64,000 bases of DNA from Croceitalea rosinachiae (GCF_031846445.1 NZ_JAVRHR010000001.1:1302001-1366000), one strand, 5' to 3'. Shown: positions 47,610 to 56,947, numbered from the stretch's first letter. Notes: generated from the sequence alone by a model not told the origin. Numbers and translations: made by a program.

Positions 47610-48713
47610 TTACCACCTCTGATTTCTAAATCCATTTGTCTTGGCATATTCAATGGTTGATACCAAATAGTCTTCTAAATTATAGTTTGGTATGGGTAAA
47701 ATACTTTCTAAAAGGGTGGTGTCCCATTCATAAGGTTTTGCGGTCAAATATGGGGTCAGATGAACACCTATGGTTTCATAGTAGAATTGCTCTAGCGTGC
47801 TTTCAAATTCACTCGCGGTTTCCAACAACTCTTGAGTCATTTTGAAATTTTTAAAATTTACGGTTTCCAAAATTTTGGAAATACCGTGAAAAATATCGGT
47901 GCCCTTTGAGTTCACAATATTTAATTGTTCAATGGCCGTATCAAAAACTTTAGTAATCACCTTTGCTGCATAATCGGTAGGGATGATATTTAGTTTGCTG
48001 AATTTATTCGCTTGAATACGAACTGTTTCTGAAGAATTACTGCGGTAGAAAAACTTAGCAAAAAGATAAAATACCATATACTTAGAAATGAAGAAACTAG
48101 GTTTATCCATAATGTTCCCACCAAGAACGCTAGGCCGTAATATTTGAATGGGAATATTCGCTTTTTCTCCAGCTTTCACCAAATATTTTTCAGTAGCGTG
48201 CTTAGAGGCTTCGTAATAGTTTCGGTATTCGTTTTGCTCAACACCAACATAGTTGTTCTCGAGCATACCGCTTAATTTTCCAATGGAAAAGGCAGTACTT
48301 ATGTAGATGAATTTTTCTAAATGTGGCTTGTATGCTTCAAAAATTTGCGCTGAAAAAGTTAAATTCTCCTTGAATATTTCATCTTTACTATTGGGATCAA
48401 TGGAAAGGTTTACATAACCAGCAGAATGAATAAAATAATAGGTCTTATTGTTATCTATAAAAGAAATGGGTTGAAGTACTTGTTTGGCATCAACGACGAC
48501 AATCTTATCTAAAATCGCTTTTTTGTTATTTTTAATAGCACTTGGCACAATTTCACTTTCAAATATGGTATTAACCCTATCTTTTGGCAATGTTCTATTC
48601 TTCTTTCTCACGATTAAGTACAATCGTTCTATTTCTAGAAGTCGGGTTTCCAATAAAGAAAAAAGCACCTGAGAACCTAAAGTTCCCGTAGCACCAGTTA
48701 AAATGATATTCAT
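47610..48713 (-). CDS. SDR-family thioester-reductase-like protein
   Basis: The 367-residue protein has an extended-SDR fold: the NAD(P)-binding GATGTLG at residues 7-13, the FIYISTAFSIGKLSG stretch, and the catalytic YEASK (Tyr-x3-Lys). The sequence is closest to the NAD_binding_4/male-sterility group that reduces acyl thioesters to aldehydes or alcohols. No carrier-protein domain is fused. The true substrate is unknown. It is convergent with the LytTR gene (3 nt apart). Confidence 0.82.
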   Translation of the reverse strand: MNIILTGATGTLGSQVLFSLLETRLLEIERLYLIVRKKNRTLPKDRVNTIFESEIVPSAIKNNKKAILDKIVVVDAKQVLQPISFIDNNKTYYFIHSAGYVNLSIDPNSKDEIFKENLTFSAQIFEAYKPHLEKFIYISTAFSIGKLSGMLENNYVGVEQNEYRNYYEASKHATEKYLVKAGEKANIPIQILRPSVLGGNIMDKPSFFISKYMVFYLFAKFFYRSNSSETVRIQANKFSKLNIIPTDYAAKVITKVFDTAIEQLNIVNSKGTDIFHGISKILETVNFKNFKMTQELLETASEFESTLEQFYYETIGVHLTPYLTAKPYEWDTTLLESILPIPNYNLEDYLVSTIEYAKTNGFRNQRW

Positions 48714-48851
48714 TTTTGACCTATTAAGTATGCAAATATCGGTTTAAAACAGCAGAATACTTAAAATAAATAAATGGCGTTCGCTTTAATTTTAATGATA
48801 TAAGGCTTTCTCCGTATATTGACTCGTTATTAGTATTAAAAGATTAAAAAT

Positions 48852-50747
48852 ATGTTAAAAAAAATTATCCTTTGTATTAGTGTTAGCACGCTAATCGCAT
48901 CATGCGGTACCAAAGTCGCGGTGAATGATCTTGCTGTAAATACTCCCATCATTTCAGATTTGGATTTGGTCAATATTGATAACGATAAGATAAGTGTATC
49001 AATTGACCCAGGCCGATTTGTTACCGATACTATAACTTATAGATTGCCAAAAGTGGTTCAAGGTACCTACGCAGTATCTGATTTTGGTAAGTATGTGGAA
49101 AATGTACAAGCTATAGACTATGAAGGAAATAGTATAGAAATCACTAAAGTAGATACGAACACATGGTCGATAGCGAATGCAAAGAGCCTTGATAAAATAA
49201 CATATTTGGTTAACGATACATTTGATCAAGAGGTTCAAGGTGGTATCGGAGAAGAAGTGCCTTTTTCCCCATCAGGTACAAATATTGAACCTAAGCAAGT
49301 AATGTTGAACCTACATGGGTTCATAGGCTATTTTGATAATTTAAAAAACAATAGTTATCATATTGGAGTGACTGCACCGGGCTCATTTAACTACACCTCT
49401 CCGCTGCAAGAAATTCAATTTACTGAAAGTGAAGATGGTGCCTCAAAGAAGTCTGTATTTAAGGCCAACAGGTATTTTGAGGTTACTGACAACCCTATGA
49501 TGTACGGTGAGACTGAGGTTGAAGAATTTATGGTCGGTGATATAAAGATTGTGCTAAGTGTCTTTTCTCCGAATAGTGTACATAAGGCTATCGACATTAA
49601 AAAGACAATGATCGAAATGATGCAGGCACAAAAGAATTACTTGGGTGATTTGAACAGTACCCCTAGGTATGATGTTTTACTTTATTTATCGGATACTTCA
49701 AAAGAAGATGCTGCAAAAGGCTTTGGTGCTTTGGAACATCACTCTTCAACGGTGGTAGTCTTACCAGAGCAGATGGATGCTGCTGCTTTGGCCGAAGCTA
49801 TGATAGATGTTGTAGCTCATGAGTTTTTTCATATTGTAACGCCATTGTCCGTGCACTCCGAAGATGTCCATTACTTTGATTACAATAATCCAACTTTTAG
49901 TAAGCATCTATGGTTATATGAGGGAGTCACTGAATATTTTGCACAGCATTTTCAGGTGTATGATAAACTAATTGTCCCAGAAACCTATTATTCAAGAACT
50001 ACCGAGAAAATAAATAATTCACGCTCCAATTATGATGATGCTATGAGTTTCATACAAATGAGCGAGAATGTCTTAGAGAGCCCATACAAAGAAAATTACG
50101 CTAATGTTTACATGAAGGGAGCATTGATAGGTATGTGCATTGATATTCTAATGCGTGAACAAAGTGATGGCGATCGAAGTCTATTAACCTTGATGAAAGA
50201 ATTGTCAAATAAATATGGAAAGAATAAGCCTTTTGTTGATGATACCTTAATTCAAGAGATTACCGCTATGACGTATCTAGAGATAGGGGAGTTTCTGAAC
50301 AAGCATGTTGTGGGTACCACTCCTATTGATTATGATGTTTTCTTTAAGAAAGTAGGGCTTCATTTTAAAGAGGCACAGGTAGAAACCAATTACATTCAAA
50401 ATGCAGGAAACTTAATTGTAGGGGCGGACCGTGAAGCAGGTACGATTATCTTTAATGAACAAGTGTCTAACAACAGTTTCTGGACTGATAAAGGAGCTCA
50501 ACCAAATGATGTTATTAAGAGTATAGATGGAGGAGAAATCAATTTACAAAATGCCAACCAAGTTTTTGGTGAAGTCTTCACTTGGAGACCAGGTAAAGAA
50601 ATTGATGTAGTATTATTGCGAAATGGAGAAGAAATAAATATTAAGACCGTGACCGAGCAATCATACACCACGGCGAATACTCTTGTTGAGAACCCAGATG
50701 CTACTGAAACTCAAATTACTTTGAGAAAGGTATGGTTAAATCAATAG
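48852..50747 (+). CDS. M61 glycyl-aminopeptidase family lipoprotein
   Basis: The 631-residue lipoprotein (lipobox IASC) has an N-terminal beta domain, the gluzincin zinc motif HEFFH at residues 323-327 with the third ligand in LYEGVTEYFA, and a C-terminal PDZ region (GAQPNDVIKSIDGGEINLQN). M61 enzymes are metallo-aminopeptidases with preference for Gly or Ala. It is probably periplasmic or at the surface. A terminator follows. Confidence 0.92.
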   Translation: MLKKIILCISVSTLIASCGTKVAVNDLAVNTPIISDLDLVNIDNDKISVSIDPGRFVTDTITYRLPKVVQGTYAVSDFGKYVENVQAIDYEGNSIEITKVDTNTWSIANAKSLDKITYLVNDTFDQEVQGGIGEEVPFSPSGTNIEPKQVMLNLHGFIGYFDNLKNNSYHIGVTAPGSFNYTSPLQEIQFTESEDGASKKSVFKANRYFEVTDNPMMYGETEVEEFMVGDIKIVLSVFSPNSVHKAIDIKKTMIEMMQAQKNYLGDLNSTPRYDVLLYLSDTSKEDAAKGFGALEHHSSTVVVLPEQMDAAALAEAMIDVVAHEFFHIVTPLSVHSEDVHYFDYNNPTFSKHLWLYEGVTEYFAQHFQVYDKLIVPETYYSRTTEKINNSRSNYDDAMSFIQMSENVLESPYKENYANVYMKGALIGMCIDILMREQSDGDRSLLTLMKELSNKYGKNKPFVDDTLIQEITAMTYLEIGEFLNKHVVGTTPIDYDVFFKKVGLHFKEAQVETNYIQNAGNLIVGADREAGTIIFNEQVSNNSFWTDKGAQPNDVIKSIDGGEINLQNANQVFGEVFTWRPGKEIDVVLLRNGEEINIKTVTEQSYTTANTLVENPDATETQITLRKVWLNQ

Positions 50748-50772
50748 CGATTTGTTTTTGAACCGATAACTA

Positions 50773-50804
50773 AAAACCCCTGTTGATTTCAACAGGGGTT
50801 TTTT
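50773..50804. terminator. Terminator between M61 and ahcY genes
   Basis: A perfect 14-bp stem (50773-50786 with 50789-50802) with A-run on one side and T-run on the other, so it can serve both converging genes. Confidence 0.9.
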
Positions 50805-50851
50805 ACTTTATAAAGTATAAGTCTAGACTTCTATCAAAATAGAAATGACCA

Positions 50852-52168
50852 TTAATATCTGTAGTACTCAGGTTTGTAAGGTCCTTCAACTGTAACGCCA
50901 ATATATGCCGCTTGGTCTTGTCTTAGCTCGGTCAATTCAGCCCCTAGTCGTGCCAAGTGTAATTTTGCAACCTTTTCATCTAAATGCTTGGGCAACATAT
51001 AAACATCATTTTCATAATTGCTGCTGTTTTTCCAAAGTTCAATTTGAGCTAAAGTTTGATTGGTAAAAGAGTTACTCATCACAAAACTTGGATGACCGGT
51101 AGCACAACCTAAATTTACCAAACGGCCTTCGGCCAATATGATAATATCTTTACCTTCAACGGTATACTTGTCAACCTGTGGTTTAATCTCGTCTTTGGTA
51201 TTACCATATTCTCCATTCAACCAGGCCATATCAATTTCATTGTCAAAATGACCAATGTTACAGACAATGGCTTTGTCTTTTAAAGCTCTAAAATGCTCTT
51301 CACGAATAATATCTTTATTTCCTGTAGTTGTAATAACGATATCAGCATTCGGCACCACAGATTCCAACTTTTTTACCTCAAAACCATCCATACAGGCTTG
51401 TAAAGCACAAATAGGATCAATTTCAGTTACCGTTACAATGGCTCCGGCCCCTCTAAAAGAAGCGGCTGTACCTTTTCCTACATCACCATAACCTGCAACA
51501 ACAACTTTTTTCCCCGCAAGCATGGTATCCGTGGCTCTGCGAATGGCATCTACGGCACTCTCCTTACAACCGTATTTGTTATCAAATTTTGACTTCGTAA
51601 CTGAATCATTAACGTTTATAGCTGGCATAGGCAAAGTACCATTCTTTACACGTTCATAAAGTCTATGAACACCAGTAGTGGTTTCTTCTGAAAGCCCTTT
51701 GATACCTGAAGTTAATTCAGGGTATCGGTCCAAGACCATATTTGTCAAATCACCGCCATCATCTAGAATCATGTTTAGAGGTTCTCTGTCTTCGCCAAAA
51801 AACAGGGTTTGCTCAATGGCCCAATCAAATTCTTCTTCATTCATTCCTTTCCACGCATATACTGGAATACCAGCAGCTGCAATAGCGGCAGCGGCATGAT
51901 CTTGGGTAGAGAAGATGTTGCATGAGCTCCAAGTTACATCGGCTCCAAGTTCAACAAGGGTTTCGATTAATACAGCAGTTTGAATGGTCATGTGAAGACA
52001 ACCTGCAATTCGCGATCCTTTTAAAGGTTGTTCTTCTTTATATTCTTCGCGAAGTGCCATCAATCCTGGCATTTCAGCTTCAGCAAGCTCTATTTCTTTT
52101 CTTCCCCAGTCGGCAAGAGAAATATCTTTAACTTTAAATGGTACAAACGGAATCGTTTTTGTGCTCAT
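50852..52168 (-). CDS. ahcY: Adenosylhomocysteinase
   Basis: This 438-residue NAD-dependent enzyme hydrolyses S-adenosylhomocysteine to adenosine and homocysteine in the methyl cycle. Typical parts: LHMTIQTAVLIETL, CNIFSTQDHAAAAI, INVNDSVTKSKFDNKYGC, the NAD-binding VVAGYGDVGKGTAASF, and the C-terminal tyrosines of KPEYYRY. No SAH riboswitch is visible in the short leader. Confidence 0.98.
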   Translation of the reverse strand: MSTKTIPFVPFKVKDISLADWGRKEIELAEAEMPGLMALREEYKEEQPLKGSRIAGCLHMTIQTAVLIETLVELGADVTWSSCNIFSTQDHAAAAIAAAGIPVYAWKGMNEEEFDWAIEQTLFFGEDREPLNMILDDGGDLTNMVLDRYPELTSGIKGLSEETTTGVHRLYERVKNGTLPMPAINVNDSVTKSKFDNKYGCKESAVDAIRRATDTMLAGKKVVVAGYGDVGKGTAASFRGAGAIVTVTEIDPICALQACMDGFEVKKLESVVPNADIVITTTGNKDIIREEHFRALKDKAIVCNIGHFDNEIDMAWLNGEYGNTKDEIKPQVDKYTVEGKDIIILAEGRLVNLGCATGHPSFVMSNSFTNQTLAQIELWKNSSNYENDVYMLPKHLDEKVAKLHLARLGAELTELRQDQAAYIGVTVEGPYKPEYYRY

Positions 52169-52205
52169 AATCTTTTTTTGATTTATTTTCTAGCAATTTC
52201 GCCTG

Positions 52206-52213
52206 CAAAGGTA
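52206..52213 (-). promoter_or_regulatory. -7 element for ahcY
   Basis: TACCTTTG on the minus strand (complement of 52206-52213) gives a leader of about 32 nt before the ahcY ATG at 52168. The -33 element differs by one base (TCG at 52230-52232). Confidence 0.5.
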
Positions 52214-52234
52214 CAAATTACATAACTTTCGACC

Positions 52235-52876
52235 GTGCCTATTTACAAAACCATAACAGTTTCTAATACAATCCAAGTTTATATTTGGAAGGTAACGGAA
52301 TCAGAAAATGAGCTTGTTCAGAATGTAGTGTTGACTGAAAATTGCCAAAACCGCATGTTCGGAATGAAATCTGAATTGCACCGTCGTGCTTTTTTAAGCA
52401 TTAGACATTTGTTTTTGGAGGCTGGTTTTGAAGATAAAGATGTTTTCTATAATGAATTTGGAAAACCTTTTTTACATGATGGTAGACATATTTCCATTAC
52501 TCACTCTAACAATTTTACGGCTATAATTATTAGTGATACCGCTGAGGTAGGTATTGATATTGAAAAACAACGTGATAAAATACTACGTATAGCGCATAAG
52601 TTTACACCAATTGAAGAGTACCGAACCTTGGCCAATTCGGAAGCAATTATTAGAAAGTTGACTATTGTTTGGGGTGCTAAAGAGTCATTGTATAAAATTT
52701 ACGCCCAACCTGGTCTTAGTTTTTTAAAGCATATTGATGTGCAAGATTTTTCTTTTTCTGATTTAGAAGCAACAGCACAGATAAGATATGAAGGTCAAAA
52801 GTCAAATTATGAAATTGCTTTTTTAGAGTTTGAAGGATTTACCTGTGTTTATGCTCAGCACATTTTAGAGAGATAA
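52235..52876 (+). CDS. 4'-phosphopantetheinyl transferase superfamily protein
   Basis: The 213-residue enzyme has the PPTase motifs: VGIDIEKQRDKI (metal-binding Asp and Glu) and WGAKESLYKIY (catalytic Glu and Lys). It would attach phosphopantetheine from CoA to acyl or peptidyl carrier proteins; the length fits the Sfp/HetI-like group rather than AcpS. The start is GTG at 52235. It is 39 nt upstream of the thiamine-type genes and probably not functionally tied to them. Confidence 0.88.
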   Translation: MPIYKTITVSNTIQVYIWKVTESENELVQNVVLTENCQNRMFGMKSELHRRAFLSIRHLFLEAGFEDKDVFYNEFGKPFLHDGRHISITHSNNFTAIIISDTAEVGIDIEKQRDKILRIAHKFTPIEEYRTLANSEAIIRKLTIVWGAKESLYKIYAQPGLSFLKHIDVQDFSFSDLEATAQIRYEGQKSNYEIAFLEFEGFTCVYAQHILER

Positions 52877-52889
52877 GTATATAGATTAG

Positions 52890-52897
52890 TATTTTTG
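52890..52897 (+). promoter_or_regulatory. -7 element before the YkoF-PnuT-kinase-DUF4301 operon
   Basis: TATTTTTG fits TAnnTTTG and predicts a start of transcription near 52903, only ~13 nt before ATG 52916. That leaves no room for a riboswitch in front of this operon. Confidence 0.5.
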
Positions 52898-52915
52898 AAC
52901 ACCAAATACCAATTC

Positions 52916-53176
52916 ATGAACATTTCAGTTGAACTTACATTTTCGCCCTTGCAAGATGATTTTGAACTTCATATCATCAATTTTATAAAAAAGCTTAGAG
53001 CTTCAGGACTTACCATTTTGGAAAATCCTTTGAGTACACAAGTTTTCGGAGAATATCATAAAGTAATGGAAGTATTGCAATCTGAAATTGAAATTGCTTT
53101 TAAGTTAATGGATAAAGGGTTGTTATATATGAAATTGGTAAAATCTGACCGTAGCGATTATGAGCCACATTTTTGA
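52916..53176 (+). CDS. YkoF/MTH1187-type thiamine-binding protein
   Basis: From ATG 52916 the product has 86 residues (MNISVELTFSPLQDDFELHI, then STQVFGEYHKVMEVLQ and LLYMKLVKSDRSDYEPHF). It matches the small ferredoxin-like MTH1187/YkoF fold, whose YkoF members bind thiamine. The TTG at 52895 lies within the promoter element and is rejected. The end overlaps the transporter gene by 17 nt, tying the product to transport. Confidence 0.8.
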   Translation: MNISVELTFSPLQDDFELHIINFIKKLRASGLTILENPLSTQVFGEYHKVMEVLQSEIEIAFKLMDKGLLYMKLVKSDRSDYEPHF

Positions 53177-53798
53177 TTGGATTTTTTCTCAGTATGACGG
53201 AGTGCCGACTCTTGATATAGTCTTAGAAATTATTAGTGTAGTTTTTTCATTATTGAGTGTTTGGTATTCTAAAAGGGAAAATATTTTAGTGTATCCGACA
53301 GGTCTTATAGCAACTGGTCTTTACGTTTATATCCTTTTAAAATATTCGCTCCTAGGAGATATGCTTATCAATGCATATTATTTTGTAATGTGTATTATAG
53401 GATGGTATTTATGGACAAGAAAAGTTGATAAAACACATTTTATTCCTATTACCAAAACGAGCATAAAAGAGAAAAATTGGTCTTTTTTGCTATTTATAAG
53501 TGCGTTAGTTTTTGTCTTTCTGATATACTATGTTACGGATAGGTATAATACTTGGACAGCTTATGTTGATACTTTTACTACCGCAATTTTTTTTGTTGGA
53601 ATGTGGCTAATGGCAAAAAAGAAATTAGAAAATTGGATTTACTGGATTATCGGAGACATTATAACTGTACCCTTATATTGGTATAAAGGTCTTATTTTTA
53701 GTTCACTGCTTTTTGCAGTATTGACAATCATTGCCATTTATGGTTACCGAGCATGGAAGACAAACTTAGACAAGAGCCCTCAGACCTTATTAAAATAG
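53160..53798 (+). CDS. pnuT: PnuC-family transporter, probably thiamine-type PnuT
   Basis: The 212-residue inner-membrane protein has seven or so helices and PnuC family marks: VFSLLSVWYSKRENILVYPTG, NAYYFVMCIIGWYLW and GDIITVPLYWYKGL. PnuC proteins carry unphosphorylated vitamins (nicotinamide riboside, riboflavin, thiamine) by facilitated diffusion and rely on a kinase to trap them. The neighbouring YkoF-like gene and the nearby TPP-riboswitch receptor favour thiamine. Nicotinamide riboside remains possible because the next gene is NadR-like. It overlaps both flanking genes (17 and 46 nt). Confidence 0.85.
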   Translation: MSHIFDWIFSQYDGVPTLDIVLEIISVVFSLLSVWYSKRENILVYPTGLIATGLYVYILLKYSLLGDMLINAYYFVMCIIGWYLWTRKVDKTHFIPITKTSIKEKNWSFLLFISALVFVFLIYYVTDRYNTWTAYVDTFTTAIFFVGMWLMAKKKLENWIYWIIGDIITVPLYWYKGLIFSSLLFAVLTIIAIYGYRAWKTNLDKSPQTLLK

Positions 53799-54316
53799 TA
53801 TTGTTTGGCCCTGAATCTACCGGAAAAACAACCTTAGCCAAACAACTAGCTACACATTACAATACGCTTTGGGTGCCCGAATATGCTCGTGAATACCTTC
53901 AAGATAAATGGAATAGAGAACAAAAAACCTGCGAACCACATGATTTATTGCCCATTGCCGAAGGGCAAATGCGATTAGAAAACAAGTTGAGCAAGAAAGC
54001 CAATAAAATTCTTTTTTGTGATACCGATTTATTAGAGACTAAAGTATATTCCGAGGCATATTATATAGGGGAGTGCGACCCAATACTTGAGAAATATGCT
54101 TTGCAGAATTCATATGACCTTTACTTACTTACAAATATCGACACGCCATGGGAAGCTGATGATTTAAGGGATAAACCAAACGAGAGAGAGAAAATGTTCG
54201 CTTATTTTCATGATTCGTTAAAGCAATACTCTCGTAATTTTATTATTTTAAGTGGCAGTAAACAACATCGTTTACAAACAGCTGTTCAACACATAGAAAA
54301 ACTATTAAAACTATGA
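53753..54316 (+). CDS. NadR-like P-loop kinase
   Basis: The 187-residue protein is an AAA_28/NadR ribosylnicotinamide-kinase-like ATPase: P-loop LFGPESTGKTTLAKQLA (GPESTGKT at residues 19-26), WVPEYAREYL, the Walker-B-like LFCDTDLLETKVYSE and a late DLRDKPNEREKMF lid. In NadR this domain phosphorylates nicotinamide riboside. Here it could trap whatever the PnuC-family protein brings in; thiamine phosphorylation is inferred from context. The start overlaps the transporter by 46 nt, and its stop overlaps the DUF4301 start (ATGA). Confidence 0.85.
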   Translation: MEDKLRQEPSDLIKIVLFGPESTGKTTLAKQLATHYNTLWVPEYAREYLQDKWNREQKTCEPHDLLPIAEGQMRLENKLSKKANKILFCDTDLLETKVYSEAYYIGECDPILEKYALQNSYDLYLLTNIDTPWEADDLRDKPNEREKMFAYFHDSLKQYSRNFIILSGSKQHRLQTAVQHIEKLLKL

Positions 54317-55848
54317 TCGACTTTACTGAAAATGATTTACAACAACTCAATTCAAAAGGAATTTCGAGAGAAAAAGTATTGGACCAAATAGAGACTTTTA
54401 AAGAGGGTATTCCCTTTGTTGATTTAGAAAAAGCGGCTGTTGTGGGAGAAGGAATATCGAGATTTTCTGACGAAGAACAAAGAGCTTTAGTCGAGTATTT
54501 TGAAGCTAATAGAGAATCACTTGCCTTGTTAAAATTTGTTCCAGCTTCCGGTGCGGCCTCTCGTATGTTTAAGGCTATGTTCAATTTTTTGGATGCGTAT
54601 CATCCGAAAGAAGAAAGTTTATCAGATTATATCGAAAGAACAAATGATAAAGCGGTAAAACAATTTGTTGATGGAATGGAAAACTTACCGTTTCATAATT
54701 TGATTATGGGTAGAATTTTAGTTGATGGAACTTCTAAAGGGGAAATAGCGCATCAATTTGTAAAAGAAATGTTGACGGAAGAAGGATTAAACTATGGATT
54801 TTACCCAAAAGGGCTACTCCCTTTCCATACCTATAATAATTCTGCAACCCCTTTTGAAGAGCATTTAAAAGAAGCTGCTCTTTATGCTAAAACTAACGGA
54901 AAAGCCAACTTGCATTTTACGATTTCTGAACAGCACGATGCTATGTTCAAAGCGGAGGAAGCAAGTGCTTCACCAAGAATAGCTGAAGTCACAAAAACTG
55001 ATTTTAAAGTAAGTTATTCCAATCAAAAACCTGCCACAGATACTTTAGCGGTTACTTTGGATAATACTCCTTTTCGTAATTCCGATGGTTCCATTCTTTT
55101 TAGACCAGGAGGTCATGGGGCACTGATCGAAAACCTGAATGATGAAGATGCGGATATTATTTTTATAAAGAATATTGATAATGTAGTCATTGATGCCAAT
55201 CTGGAAGACGTTGCGAACAGCAAAAAAATGTTGGCAGGATTGTTACTGAAAGTACAAGCCGAAACTTTTGAAAAAGCTAAACATCTTGATAAAGGGAACC
55301 TGGCTGCGGATGAAGTTCAAGAAATCAAAGAATTTCTTGAGCAGCAATTAAATGTGAGATTTTCAACAAATTATACAGATTTAGAACAGGATAATAAGAT
55401 TGCCGTTTTAAAAGAGAAACTCAATCGTCCTATTCGAATCTGCGGAATGGTTAAAAATGAAGGAGAACCAGGCGGAGGGCCTTTCTTTATTAAGGACCAA
55501 GAAGGAAATACATCCCTTCAAATTATTGAATCAGCTCAGATTGATATGAATAATTCTGAACAAGTGGCGATATTAAAGAATTCTACACACTTTAACCCTG
55601 TAGATTTAGTATGTGCAGTTCGAAATTACAAGGGTGAAAAATTTGATTTATTGAATTTTGTAGACACGAAACAAGGATTTATTACAGGGAAAACTAAAGA
55701 AGGGAAAGAATTGAAGGCATTGGAACTTCCAGGTCTATGGAACGGTGCCATGGCATTTTGGAACACAATTTTTGTCGAAGTTCCGCTGGTTACCTTTAAT
55801 CCCGTAAAAACTGTAAATGATTTATTGAAACCTTCCCACCAAGCATAA
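54313..55848 (+). CDS. DUF4301 protein
   Basis: The 511-residue soluble protein matches DUF4301, a Bacteroidota family without assigned function. Recognisable stretches include FVPASGAASRMFKAMF, YPKGLLPFHTY, LFRPGGHGALIENLNDEDADIIFIKNIDNV and RICGMVKNEGEPGGGPFF. The motif order (PASGAASR, GHGAL, KNIDN) is like nucleotide-sugar pyrophosphorylases, so a nucleotidyltransferase-like fold is a possibility, not shown. It starts at an ATGA overlap with the kinase and is the last gene of the operon, with a terminator behind it. Confidence 0.88.
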   Translation: MIDFTENDLQQLNSKGISREKVLDQIETFKEGIPFVDLEKAAVVGEGISRFSDEEQRALVEYFEANRESLALLKFVPASGAASRMFKAMFNFLDAYHPKEESLSDYIERTNDKAVKQFVDGMENLPFHNLIMGRILVDGTSKGEIAHQFVKEMLTEEGLNYGFYPKGLLPFHTYNNSATPFEEHLKEAALYAKTNGKANLHFTISEQHDAMFKAEEASASPRIAEVTKTDFKVSYSNQKPATDTLAVTLDNTPFRNSDGSILFRPGGHGALIENLNDEDADIIFIKNIDNVVIDANLEDVANSKKMLAGLLLKVQAETFEKAKHLDKGNLAADEVQEIKEFLEQQLNVRFSTNYTDLEQDNKIAVLKEKLNRPIRICGMVKNEGEPGGGPFFIKDQEGNTSLQIIESAQIDMNNSEQVAILKNSTHFNPVDLVCAVRNYKGEKFDLLNFVDTKQGFITGKTKEGKELKALELPGLWNGAMAFWNTIFVEVPLVTFNPVKTVNDLLKPSHQA

Positions 55849-55867
55849 AACAACTTACTACTATAAA

Positions 55868-55895
55868 AAAAAACCGCCTTTTGGCGGTTTTTTTG
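55868..55895 (+). terminator. Terminator of the YkoF-PnuT-kinase-DUF4301 operon
   Basis: A perfect GC-cored stem (55869-55878 with 55883-55892), TTTT loop and T-run, 20 nt after the DUF4301 stop. Confidence 0.9.
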
Positions 55896-55948
55896 TTTTT
55901 AAGTGACTTTTTAAAAATAGTGGTGTCTTACTAGTAAAGACAGTTAAA

Positions 55949-56152
55949 ATGAGTGAATTAGTAAGATCAGGAGTTATAGGAATAATCACGGTGATGTTAT
56001 TGTTAATAGGAGCTCATTTTGCAGATGAAATGGAAGAGACTGAAATTGAAAGAAGTCTAAATATTAAAAAAAAGACGGTAAAAGTTGATGCTGTTGTTGA
56101 CAGCAAGACTTCAGAAAATATAGATAATAAAAACTCTGAGGCAGCTTTATAA
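55949..56152 (+). CDS. Small single-pass membrane protein, unknown
   Basis: The 67-residue frame has one membrane helix (residues 8-25, GVIGIITVMLLLIGAHF), then a charged, mostly hydrophilic tail (DEMEETEIERSL...). It has terminators on both sides, which supports a real single-gene transcript. I do not recognise a family. Confidence 0.6.
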   Translation: MSELVRSGVIGIITVMLLLIGAHFADEMEETEIERSLNIKKKTVKVDAVVDSKTSENIDNKNSEAAL

Positions 56153-56184
56153 GTCCTCAGATTTTTGGTTGGTTGATTTGGTTG

Positions 56185-56219
56185 AAAGGGCCGTTTCATT
56201 TGATTTCGGTCCTTTTTTT
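56185..56219 (+). terminator. Terminator of the 67-residue gene
   Basis: A 9-bp stem with one G-T pair (56185-56193 with 56207-56215) is followed by a T-run. Confidence 0.75.
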
Positions 56220-56489
56220 AATGTAAGATTATGGGGATAACCTTTTCAACAAAACAAATGATATTAAAGAAGGATGATGCTATGCTACACTAACCATGCT
56301 TTATCCAAGATGGCTTACTGAAAAGTGCATTTTAGATGCATTGCCCCCAAAATATTTTTGGTAAGCCTATTGAAAAGACTGCATTCGCAGTCTTTTTTTG
56401 TTTAGGGGTAAAATTATAAGCTTTGTTGACGTCCGTTCGTCAGTTTAATTCGTAATTAATTACCAGTAAATTATTATCTCTAATTCATT
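56220..56489. other. Gene-free spacer with an orphan terminator
   Basis: This stretch has no open frame above ~16 codons. It holds a strong terminator (perfect 10-bp stem 56373-56382 with 56387-56396, ATTC loop, T-run) with no gene in front of it, and later a short inverted repeat, GACG/CGTC near 56428-56441. A weakened copy of the terminator's core (AAAGACTGC) recurs at 56813-56821. A small RNA ending at the first terminator is possible; I see no clear promoter for it. Confidence 0.5.
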
Positions 56490-56792
56490 ATGAAAAATCA
56501 CCTGTTTGCTATAGTTTTATTTGTTGTTCTTATAGATGGTTATGCTAATTCTATTAAAACGGACATATTTATCAGCGCTACTGAAATCATATCAGATGAT
56601 TTTAAGAAAGTTGATTCAAGTGAATTGACGCCTCCTATCATTGAAGAAATATTGAAACAGTACCCTACCTCAAAATTGGCAGGGGTTTATAAAAATGATA
56701 AGAACCAATTTAAGTTGATAATGGTTCTGAAAAGCGGTACCAGAAGAACGGTGTATATAGATTCTTACGGTAGATGGTTTAAATTGAAATAA
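56490..56792 (+). CDS. Small exported PepSY-like protein
   Basis: The 100-residue protein has a signal peptide (MKNHLFAIVLFVVLIDGYAN) and a small alpha/beta mature part (TPPIIEEILKQYPTSKLAG, KNDKNQFKLIMVLKSG, RRTVYIDSYGRWFKL), which resembles the PepSY-like/BLIP fold common in exported Bacteroidota proteins. The function is unknown. Confidence 0.65.
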   Translation: MKNHLFAIVLFVVLIDGYANSIKTDIFISATEIISDDFKKVDSSELTPPIIEEILKQYPTSKLAGVYKNDKNQFKLIMVLKSGTRRTVYIDSYGRWFKLK

Positions 56793-56836
56793 CCCATTAT
56801 TCCAAGATATCCAAAGACTGCATTTTGCGATCTTTT

Positions 56837-56867
56837 TTGGTTTATATTATTTTGCATATTACATTTG
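56837..56867 (+). promoter_or_regulatory. Promoter of the TPP-riboswitch/TonB receptor transcript
   Basis: TTG (56837-56839) and TACATTTG (56860-56867), spaced 20 nt, fit the consensus. The predicted start of transcription near 56873 falls exactly at the beginning of the riboswitch. Confidence 0.7.
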
Positions 56868-56874
56868 CGCCTAT

Positions 56875-56947
56875 CTCTAAGGGGTGCTGTAAAAAGCTGA
56901 GATTATACCCAATGAACCTGGGCAGGTAATGCTGCTAAGGGACCGAG
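56875..56947 (+). promoter_or_regulatory. TPP riboswitch (THI element)
   Basis: The THI-box signature is complete and in order: GGGGTGCTG (56881-56889), GCTGAGAT (56896-56903), TACCC (56906-56910), TGAACCTG (56913-56920), GGTAATGCTGC (56925-56935) and AAGGGA (56937-56942). A closing stem may form between CTC near 56875 and GAG near 56945. It should repress the downstream TonB receptor when thiamine pyrophosphate is plentiful. Confidence 0.93.
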
